Made by a program: the position numbers and the translations under genes
Shown: positions 52,126-60,600 of the stretch, piece after piece
Numbering within the stretch: the stretch's first letter is position 1
Layout of the letters: every line of letters begins with the position of its first letter
NCBI RefSeq assembly: GCF_000154225.1
Contig: NZ_DS264586.1
Location: forward strand, 960,527 to 1,024,526
Length of the DNA: 64,000 nucleotides
Direction: 5' to 3'
Source of the DNA: Schaalia dentiphila ATCC 17982
GTDB taxonomy: Bacteria > Actinomycetota > Actinomycetes > Actinomycetales > Actinomycetaceae
Notes under the pieces: model-generated
The model's database searches: none
Told to the model about the DNA's origin: nothing
The model's input: only the letters and a program-made list of their open reading frames with translations

Positions 52126-53631
52126 ATGACGTTCCTTCGTGCCCGCCTCGCAGCGGCCCTGACGATGACCGTCGCGGCCGCCGCAGCCTCGTCCCTCACC
52201 CTCGTCGGCACCGCCCGCGCTGACGACGCCCAGAGCGGGGCCCAGTCGGACTCTCAGTCCGGCTCGTCCTGGGTGCCCGGTACGACCCTCGCACTGGCGA
52301 ACTCGAAGTCCGTCGAGGCCTCGTCCGTGAGCGCCTCCACCCTGACCTTCGCGTCCAGTACGAGCGAGCAGACGAAGATCTTCGTCCTGTCCTCGTGATC
52401 GTCTGACGCAATCCTCATCGAGAGTGGCGGCTGGTACGGCATCATCGACGGCGGCGAGGACTCGGACCTGCCCGACGGCTCCGACCCGCGCTACCCCGTA
52501 CGCTCCGGCACGGCCGCAGCCACGAACACCAGCACCGAATGGCTCCTGCAGTACCTCGACGACCAGGGCGTCAATGATACGAACGTGGCCTTCTACCTGG
52601 GCACCCACGCCCACTCCGACCACATTGCCAACGCCGACGAGATCATCTACAAGTATCGTCCGAAGATCATCCTCAGCCCCGAATACTCCGACGCCTGGAT
52701 CACCGACGAGAACGGCCTGTGGGACAACCAGTACGTGTACGACCACCTCGTGACCACTGCGAACTGGGCAGTGGACAGCTACGGTGCCACCTTCATTCAG
52801 CGCACGGACGGCTACAACACCCACATCACGCTGGGCGGCGCCGACCTGCAGATGATCCCCTTCGACGCCGACGAATACTACAAGACGCGCGGCACGAGCG
52901 ACGCGAACCTCATGGGTTGGGGCGTGAAGGTCAGCGCCAACGGGCATACCGCCTTCCTGGCCGCCGACCTCATGAGTACCGAGTCCGACTGGGAGACCCC
53001 CAACGGCTTCGAGGACCGCATCGCCGATGAGGTCGGCGAGGTCGATATGCTCAAGGCCGGCCACCACGGTGCAGAGTCTTCAAACTCCGTCTCGTTCATG
53101 GCCAAGCTGCACCCCGGCGCGATCATCCAGACCGGGCAGGCCGACGATAGCCCCGACCGCCTGTCCTTCCTGGTGATCCACGGGGATACCAAGTGGTTCC
53201 CGATGGGCGACATCTGGGACTCGGTCGAGGTGCCCGCGCTGATCTGCGAGTTCAGTGACGACGGCATCACCTACGGCGGCGTTGAGAATTCCGAGTGGGG
53301 ACATGAGTACGAGACCGAGACTCCGTGCGCCTGGTGGTTCAAGGCGGGCCGCCCCACAGCGACCACCGGCTGGTACGACGGCCCCTCGGGCAGGCGCTAC
53401 TACTTCAACGATTCCGCCTCGGCCGTGGCCGACCAGTGGCTCGACATTGATGGCGTCTCGTACCACTTCGACGCGACCGGCGCCCTCATCGAGCAGAAGG
53501 AAGCCGACGGTACGGTGACCTCTGTGTCCGGCTCGTCGACGCCGTCTTCGACCCGGTGGTGGGCGATCAGCGGTGGCGTGCTGTTGGTCGTTCTTGCCGG
53601 AGGCGTGGCACTCCTGCGTCGCCGGGGATGA
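52126..53631 (+). pseudogene. Membrane-anchored metallo-beta-lactamase-fold protein, interrupted by an in-frame TGA
   Basis: A 501-codon paralogue of the preceding gene. The ATG at 52126 starts a signal peptide (ALTMTVAAAAASSLTLVGTARA); at 52396-52398 codon 91 is TGA in KIFVLSS-stop-SSDAILIES. Reading continues in the same frame to 53631 with no other stop, and matches the paralogue on both sides (AILLES there, AILIES here). The rest has THAHSDH, LKAGHHG, one wall-repeat-like segment (WWFKAGRPTATTGWYDG) and a C-terminal helix followed by RRRG, so it would be membrane-anchored. A GTG at 52585 could restart a product lacking signal peptide and first strands. Most simply a recent nonsense mutation; a sequencing error or read-through remain possible. 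Confidence 0.75.
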
Positions 53632-53645
53632 CCTTCCGACCACGA

Positions 53646-53673
53646 CGAGGCCGTGGCGCGCGCCGCGGCCTCG
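53646..53673. terminator. Bidirectional terminator
   Basis: CGAGGCCG/CGGCCTCG (53646-53653 with 53666-53673) with a short inner GGC/GCC pair stands between the convergent paralogue and the mogA-like gene. Confidence 0.65.
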
Positions 53674-53692
53674 TTCCATGCTGCTTGTTGGA

Positions 53693-54205
53693 TTAGCGCT
53701 GTTCGTCGAGCTGGTGGAAGATCGCGGGGAGCAGCGGTGTGACCACCTCGAGGGTGTCGAGCGCGCCGCCTCGCGAGCCGGGAGAGGAGATGATGAGTGC
53801 GCCCGAGGAGTCGCGCGCGGTCACGCCGACGACCTCTCGGGACAGACCCGACAGGGGAGTGTTGGCGAGGCCGTGGGCGCGGATCTGCTCGGCGATGCCC
53901 GGGATCTCGACCTCGACGATTGAGCGGACAACCTCGGGCGCGTAGTTGCGCACGCCGAAACCCGAGCCACCCAGGACTAGGATGAAGCGTGCGCCGGCCT
54001 CGAGCGCGTCGCGAATCTCCGTCTCGAGGATGTCGGCGCTTTCGGGGATCGCCGCGACCGTCACTGGGCCCAGGCCTGCCTCGGCGAGCGCTGCCGTGCA
54101 GGCGGGGGTCGCCCGGTCCTCCTTCGTGCCGCGCTGGATGCGGTCCGAATAGGTGATGACATGGGCGCTGATCTGGCTGAGGTCGTAGTCGACGGGCTTG
54201 GGCAT
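53693..54205 (-). CDS. MogA/MoaB-family protein, copy 2
   Basis: A 170-residue protein from the ATG at 54203-54205, preceded by GGAGG; nine more codons upstream are open but unlikely. The MPT-binding fold is shown by VLGGSGFGVRNYAPE and SSPGSRGGALDTLE. The GGSGFG loop differs from the GGTGIS of copy 1, so it may have a different role from the MogA at 31.9 kb; MoaB-like proteins of unclear need coexist with MogA in several genomes. It is divergent from modA. Confidence 0.82.
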   Translation of the reverse strand: MPKPVDYDLSQISAHVITYSDRIQRGTKEDRATPACTAALAEAGLGPVTVAAIPESADILETEIRDALEAGARFILVLGGSGFGVRNYAPEVVRSIVEVEIPGIAEQIRAHGLANTPLSGLSREVVGVTARDSSGALIISSPGSRGGALDTLEVVTPLLPAIFHQLDEQR

Positions 54206-54547
54206 GGTGTCCTCCGATAATGATGCGTACAAATGTGATCCTAGTCCCTTCCTGCTGTGGAGGCGGGGCTGAGGGCGGGCATGAGTGTGAGGTGATTTTG
54301 TGCGCGCGTCGCCCGAGGGAAAAGGGGTGTCTGGATGCTTGAGTGTGTTGATATGCGATTGGAGTGGCCTGAGTGTGGCGACATACCCTGTTTTATTATG
54401 GGTGAAAGCAAGTTAAATAACTTTCTGTCTTTCCTCGGAATTAAAAGCAAAAGTGACAACTTGGGTGCGCTCTGACGAACCGTTGCGAGGCGATAATGCC
54501 CCTTGTTAGATTAAACGCGTCCCATCCCCACTCAAAAGGAGACTCGC
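54206..54547. other. AT-rich divergent control region of mogA-like gene and modA
   Basis: No convincing gene; a 72-codon minus-strand frame at 54241-54459 has no start signal or protein-like pattern. The region is markedly AT-rich, contains the modA promoter candidate at 54483-54511 and the promoter side of the mogA-like gene. A ModE palindrome was not recognised. Confidence 0.5.
54483..54511 (+). promoter_or_regulatory. Candidate modA promoter
   Basis: TTGCGA (54483-54488) and TTAGAT (54506-54511) are 17 bases apart and lie 36 bases before the GTG start. AAAAGGAG precedes the start as ribosome-binding site. Confidence 0.4.
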
Positions 54548-55348
54548 GTGCATTCCCTGCGTGTCCTACCCGTCCTCGGCGCCGCCGCCCTGGCCCTCGC
54601 CGCCTGCACTGGCGGGACGAGCCCCGCGACCGACGCCACCGCCTCGTCCCAGGCCACCCGAGCGCCCGCCAAGGAAACCGTCCTCAACGTCTACGCCGCC
54701 GCCTCGCTGACCGAAACCTTCGGCGAGCTCGAGAAGACCTTCGAAGCCGCCAACCCCGGCGTCGATGTTCGCTTCAACTTCGCAGGCTCCCAGGACCTTG
54801 TCACCCAGCTCGGCGAGGGAGCCGACGTGGACGTCCTGGCCACCGCCAACGAGTCGACCATGAAGAAGGCCGCCGACGCCAACCAGGTCGATACCCAGAC
54901 CATCTTCGTCACCAACACCCTCACCCTCATTACCACGCCCGGCAACCCGGCGGGCGTGACCGGCCTGGACTCCTCCCTCGACGGTGTCAAGCTCGTCGTG
55001 TGCGCCCCCGAGGTCCCCTGCGGCAAGCTCACCAAGACCCTCACCGAGAAGCTCGGCATCACCCTGAACCCCGTCTCCGAGGAACAGGCCGTCACCGACG
55101 TGCGCGGCAAGGTCTCCTCCGGCCAGGCCGACGCCGGAATCGTCTACAAGACGGACGCGCTGGCCGAAGGCGACGCCGTCGACACCGTCCCGATCCAGGG
55201 CGCCGACGAGGCCGTCAACAAGTACCCGATCGCGCTCGTGTCCGCCTCGGCCAACAAGGAACTCGGACAGAAGTGGATCGACCTGGTCCTCTCCGCCGAG
55301 GGACAGGCCGTCCTCGAACGCGCCGGCTTCGCGCCCGCAGCGAAGTAG
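54548..55348 (+). CDS. modA: Molybdate-binding lipoprotein
   Basis: A 266-residue lipoprotein starting at GTG 54548. The lipobox LAACTG sets Cys20 as the lipid anchor. The binding fold shows VYAAASLTETF (oxyanion loop Ser), FAGSQDL and ADAGIVYKTDA, as in ModA. It captures molybdate for the cofactor genes nearby. The modBC gene starts nine bases after the stop. Confidence 0.93.
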   Translation: MHSLRVLPVLGAAALALAACTGGTSPATDATASSQATRAPAKETVLNVYAAASLTETFGELEKTFEAANPGVDVRFNFAGSQDLVTQLGEGADVDVLATANESTMKKAADANQVDTQTIFVTNTLTLITTPGNPAGVTGLDSSLDGVKLVVCAPEVPCGKLTKTLTEKLGITLNPVSEEQAVTDVRGKVSSGQADAGIVYKTDALAEGDAVDTVPIQGADEAVNKYPIALVSASANKELGQKWIDLVLSAEGQAVLERAGFAPAAK

Positions 55349-55357
55349 CATCGACGC

Positions 55358-57418
55358 GTGAACACGCGCCGCGCCCCCGCCGTGAGCCCCCTGCCCCTGT
55401 GGGCGGGGGGCCTCGGCGCGCTCGCCCTCCTCTTCCTGGCTCTGCCCCTCCTCTTCATGCTCGGGCGCGTCAACTGGGCCGACCTCGCCGCCACCCTCGC
55501 CACCGACCAGGCGGCCTCCGCCCTCGCCCTGTCCCTGCGCACCTGCCTCCTCGCCCTCGGGGTTGACCTGATCCTCGGCGTGCCCGCCGCCCTCCTCCTG
55601 TCGCGCTCGTGGCGGGGCGTGCGCGCCGCCCGCATCCTCGTCGCACTGCCCCTCTCCCTCCCACCCGTCGTCGCCGGCATCGCCCTGCTCGCCGCCTTCG
55701 GCAGGCGCTCCACGCTCGGCGTGCTGCTCGGCGGGGCCGGCCTCGACATCGCCTTCACGACGACCGCCGTCGTCATCGCCCAGGTCTTCGTGTCCCTCCC
55801 CTTCCTCATCGTCACGCTCGAATCCGCCCTCCGCGCACGCGAGCCGGGGCTCGAGGAGATGGCCTCCTCCCTGGGCGCATCCCCCACGCGCGTCTTCTGG
55901 CAGATCACACTCCCCACCGTCCTGCCCGGCCTCGGACGCGGCACTGCCCTGGCGCTGGCCCGATGCCTCGGAGAGTTCGGAGCCACCCTCACCTTCGCGG
56001 GGTCCATGCAGGGAGTCACCCGTACGATGCCCCTGCAGATCTACCTCGCCCGAGAATCCGACGCGGACTTGGCCCTCGCGCTCGGCGTCGTCCTGCTCGC
56101 CGTCGCGCTCCTCGTCGTCGCGCTCACAGAAACCCCCTGGGGACGCGTTGCCTCCCTGCTGCGCGGGGCTTCCCCCCTGCGCGGGGCCACGAGGCGGGCA
56201 GAGGGCGCCGGTGCCGAGGGGACGGCCGACCGGACGCCCTCTCGGGAGGCCCTCGCCCCCGATCGTGCACCGAGTGAACAGGCCCCCGTCACCGGCGAAG
56301 GGGCCTCGGCCGAAAACGCCCCGAGTGAACCCGTGCCCGTGCGCGTCGCCGGAACGATCGCCCAGCGCGGCTGGGAGGTGCAGGCCAGCCTGGAGGCGGG
56401 CCTCGTCACCGCCGTGGTCGGCCACAACGGAGCCGGAAAGTCCACCCTCGCCCAGGTCGTCGCCGGAACCCTGCGCCTCGAGCGCGGGGAAGTCACCATC
56501 GGGGGACGCACCGTCGAGGACGCCTCAACTTTCGTGCCCGCGCGCCGACGCGGCGTCGCCATGGTCTCCCAGGCGCCCCGCATCTTCACGCACATGAGCG
56601 TCCTCGCCAACGTCGCGTTCCCGCTGCGGGTGCGCGGCGTCGGACGCGCCCAGGCCCGGGCCACCGCCACCGACCAGCTGCGCGCCGTCGGCATCGCCGA
56701 CCTCGCCCACAGGTGCGCCTCCGACCTCTCCGGCGGGCAGGCCGCCCGCGTCGCCATCGCCCGAGCCCTTGCCTTCCGGCCCGACGTGCTCATCCTCGAC
56801 GAACCCACAGCCGCCCTCGACGTCGAGGCCACCGCCCAGGTCTCCGCCGTCTTGCGCGAACGCCTGAGCCAGTCGGGCATCACCACCCTCCTCGTCTCTC
56901 ACGACATTGCCGAGGTCCTGGCCCTGGCCTCGCGCATGATCATCATGGGGGACGGCCGCGTTGTCGAGGAAGGGGAACCCGCGCGCATCCTCGCCTCGCC
57001 CTCCTCGGTGTTCGCCGCACGCCTGGCTGGCCTCAACATCGTCACCGGCGAGGCGATTAGCGGACCCGGCATGGTTGGCGTGCGCGTCGGCGAGGGAGCG
57101 CTGTGGGCGGCTTGCGACAGCGTTGCCCCTGGCGAGCAGTCAGCGCGCGTCGCCCTCACCTTCCCGCCCGAGGCCGTGGCCCTGTCCCGCGAGGAGGCCC
57201 ACGCCTCGCCGCGTTCCGTCCTGCCCGGCGTCGTCGCGGGCATCGATGTCGATGGCTCCCTCGTGAGCGTGCGCGTCGCGCTCGCGGAGGGTGTGTCGGT
57301 GAGTGCCCGAGTCACCGCCTCCGCGTGGTCCGAGCTGGGCCTCGGCGTCGGTGATCGCCTCTGGGCGAGCGTGAAGGCCACCCAGGTCCGCGCGATCCCT
57401 ATTGCGCCCGGCTCCTGA
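55358..57418 (+). CDS. modBC: Fused molybdate ABC transporter permease-ATPase (ModB-ModC)
   Basis: A 686-residue fusion starting at GTG 55358. Residues about 1-265 are a ModB permease with EAA loop LEEMASSLGASPTRVFWQIT. A Pro/Ala/Glu linker (about 267-330) joins a ModC ATPase: Walker A GHNGAGKST, signature LSGGQAARVA, Walker B LILDEPTAALD, switch His in SHDIAEV. The last 120 residues contain a TOBE-like molybdate-binding domain. Most bacteria have separate modB and modC. Since the working transporter is a dimer of each, a fusion fixes 1:1 stoichiometry. No stop or frameshift lies in the linker. Confidence 0.92.
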   Translation: MNTRRAPAVSPLPLWAGGLGALALLFLALPLLFMLGRVNWADLAATLATDQAASALALSLRTCLLALGVDLILGVPAALLLSRSWRGVRAARILVALPLSLPPVVAGIALLAAFGRRSTLGVLLGGAGLDIAFTTTAVVIAQVFVSLPFLIVTLESALRAREPGLEEMASSLGASPTRVFWQITLPTVLPGLGRGTALALARCLGEFGATLTFAGSMQGVTRTMPLQIYLARESDADLALALGVVLLAVALLVVALTETPWGRVASLLRGASPLRGATRRAEGAGAEGTADRTPSREALAPDRAPSEQAPVTGEGASAENAPSEPVPVRVAGTIAQRGWEVQASLEAGLVTAVVGHNGAGKSTLAQVVAGTLRLERGEVTIGGRTVEDASTFVPARRRGVAMVSQAPRIFTHMSVLANVAFPLRVRGVGRAQARATATDQLRAVGIADLAHRCASDLSGGQAARVAIARALAFRPDVLILDEPTAALDVEATAQVSAVLRERLSQSGITTLLVSHDIAEVLALASRMIIMGDGRVVEEGEPARILASPSSVFAARLAGLNIVTGEAISGPGMVGVRVGEGALWAACDSVAPGEQSARVALTFPPEAVALSREEAHASPRSVLPGVVAGIDVDGSLVSVRVALAEGVSVSARVTASAWSELGLGVGDRLWASVKATQVRAIPIAPGS

Positions 57419-57636
57419 TCGTTTCACTGCCTGACGGTGGCGCGAATTTTGTCACGCTTCATATGTTGTAATTTTTGGTTTTCGCATGAGTGGGATCTGG
57501 TCCTCCAAAACGCACAAGGCGACCCATTTTCTCGGTTATTCTGCGGTTTTAGTTGCCGTCCCGTCCTCGGCGGTGGACAGTTTTGACTCTGCGAAAGGGG
57601 TTTCCTAAGTTGTGGTGAGAACCCAGGAGGTACCTC

Positions 57637-60600
57637 ATGACAACACAGGGTCATCACGAGGCAATACGCCCCTATCAGCTCGGCATCGACGTCGGCTCGA
57701 CGACGGTCAAGGCCGTCGTCCTGGACGGAAACCGCCGCCTCTTCTCCGACTACCGGCGACACAACGCGGACGTGCGCGCATCCCTGGGAGCCCTTCTCGC
57801 CGATGTCGATCGCGCCCTGCCCGGCGCCCGCGTCCACGCTGCCATCACGGGTTCCGGCGGCCTGACCACGGCGCGCGCCATGGGTATCCCCTTCGTGCAG
57901 GAGGTCATCGCCGGCACCGAGGCCACCCAGCGCCTCCACCCCGAAGTCGACGTCGTTATCGAGCTGGGCGGCGAGGACGCCAAGCTCACCTACCTGCACC
58001 CCACCCCCGAGCAGCGCATGAACGGCACCTGCGCGGGCGGCACCGGCGCCTTCATCGACCAGATGGCAACCCTCCTGCACACGGACGCCGCGGGCCTGGG
58101 CGAGATGGCGACCCGCCACACCCAGCTCTACCCGATCGCCTCGCGCTGCGGCGTCTTCGCCAAGTCCGACATCCAGCCGCTCATCAACCAGGGAGCCGCG
58201 CACGAAGACCTGGCCGCATCCATCTTCAACGCGGTCGCCACCCAGACGATCGCGGGCCTGGCCTGCGGGCGACCGATCCGAGGCACCGTCATGTTCCTGG
58301 GCGGGCCCCTGCACTTCCTGCCCGCCCTGCGCGAGGCCTACAAGGCCCTCCTGCCCAAGGCCGACGCCTTCGTCACCCCCGACGACGCCCAGCTCTACGT
58401 TGCGATTGGTGCGGCCCTGCTGGCCGACAAGGAGGCTGCCAAGAGGCAACGCCAGTCCGAGGAGTCCGGTGCCACCTCCGTCGACTCCCGCGGTGACAAG
58501 CTCACCACCCTCATGGAACGCCTCGCCGCCGCCCCCGTCCAGGTCGAATCCCCGCGCATGGACCCGCTCTTCGCCTCCCCCGAAGACCGCGACGAGTTCG
58601 TGGCCCGCCACAGCCTCGACGTCATCCCCAAGGCCAGCCTCGACGAGGCCCAGGGTCGCTGCTGGCTCGGCATCGACGCGGGCTCGACCACGATCAAGGC
58701 CGTCGTCATTGACTCTTGCGACCGCATCGTCTTCACCCACTACGCCTCCAACGAGGGCGACCCTGTCGCGGCCGCCGTCGACATCGTGCGAGCGGTGCGC
58801 GGCGCGCTGCCGCAGGGCTGCGAGATTGGGCGCTCCTGCTCCACGGGATACGGCGAGGGCCTGGTGAAGTCCGCCCTCACCCTGGACGAGGGCGAGATCG
58901 AGACGATGGCCCACTACCGGGCCGCCGAGTTCATCTGCCCCGGCGTCACCTCCGTCATCGACATCGGCGGCCAGGACATGAAGTACCTGCGCATCCGCGA
59001 CCATGCTGTGGACTCCATTTCCGTCAACGAGGCCTGCTCCTCGGGCTGCGGTTCCTTCCTGCAGACCTTCGCGCAGACGATGGGCACCGACGTGCGAACC
59101 TTTGCGCGCATGGCCATGGAGTCCGAATCTCCCGTGGACCTGGGCACCCGCTGCACGGTGTTCATGAACTCCTCCGTCAAGCAGGCACAGAAGGAAGGCG
59201 CGGACGTGCGCGACATCAGCGCCGGCCTGTCCTACTCCGTCGTGCGCAACGCCCTCTACAAGGTCATCAAGCTCAAGGATCCCTCCGACCTGGGGGAGAA
59301 GGTCGTCGTCCAGGGCGGCACATTCCTCAACGACTCCGTCCTGCGCGCCTTCGAGCTCCTCACGGGGCGAGAGGTGGTGCGCCCCGACATCGCCGGCCTC
59401 ATGGGCGCGTACGGCGCCGCCCTGACCGCGCGCATGCACGACACGGGGGAGGGGACCTCGACGCTCGCGACGATCGAGGCCCTTGAGGGCTTCGGCGTCG
59501 ACACCACGCGCAAGACCTGCCGCCTGTGCCAAAACCACTGCCAGATGACCATCTCGACCTTCTCCAACGGCGAGCGCCACGTGTCGGGCAACCGCTGCGA
59601 GCGCGGTGCATCCCTGGAGCGCGTGCCGAAGAGGTCCGACCTGCCCAACCTCTACGACTGGAAGTACAAGCGGATCTTCGGATACCGCCGCCTCACCGAG
59701 AAAAAGGCGTTCCGGGGCGACATCGGCATCCCGCGTGTGCTCGGCATGTACGAGAACTACCCCTTCTGGTTCACGATGCTCACCGAGCTGGGTTTCCGCG
59801 TCATGATCTCGGGCCGCTCCAACCACGACCTCTTCGAAACCGGCATGGAGTCCATCCCCTCGGAGAACGTGTGCTACCCCGCCAAGCTCGTCCACGGGCA
59901 CATCGAGTCCCTGCTGGACAAGGGCATCACGACGATCTTCTACCCCTGCGTTGACTTCGAGCAGAAGCTCACCGAGTCCGAAAACTCCTTCAACTGCCCC
60001 ATCGTGGCGACCTACCCCGAGGTCATCCGCAACAACATGGAGCGCCTCTTGGATCCGGGCACTCAGTTCATCAGCCCCTTCGTCAACTTCGGCAACCGCG
60101 AGTACCTGCCCGCCCACCTGTCTAAGACCTTCAAGGAATACGGCTACGACATTCCGGTCGAGGAGATGAAGGCCGCCCTCGACAAAGCTTGGGAGGAGGA
60201 CGCCGCCGTCAAGGCCGAGATCCGTGCGAAGGGCGTCGAAACCATCGAGTGGATGCGGGAGCACGGCGTGCGCGGTATCGTGCTCGCGGGCCGCCCCTAC
60301 CACCTCGACCCCGAGATCAACCACGGCATCCCCGAGGTCATCGTGGGCCTGGGTATGGCCGTCCTCACCGAGGACTCCATCGTGGACGCGCGACTCGAGC
60401 GCCCCCTGCGCGTCCTCGACCAGTGGTCCTACCACTCGCGCCTCTACGAGGCCGCCGCTCGCGTCGGAGACGAACCCGACCTCGAGATGGTCCAGCTCAA
60501 CTCCTTCGGCTGCGGCGTCGACGCGATCACCGCCGACCAGGTCCAGGAGATCCTCGAGGGCCGCGGCGACGTACACACCGTCCTCAAGATCGACGAGGTC

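Noticed and set aside
52396..52398. Selenocysteine or programmed read-through at the TGA
   Set aside because: No SECIS-like hairpin follows directly, the paralogue has no Cys there, and the context (TGA followed by TCG) is not a known leaky one. A mutation is simpler.
54241..54459. Small minus-strand gene in the modA upstream region
   Set aside because: No ribosome-binding site, no family resemblance, and it covers AT-rich regulatory sequence.
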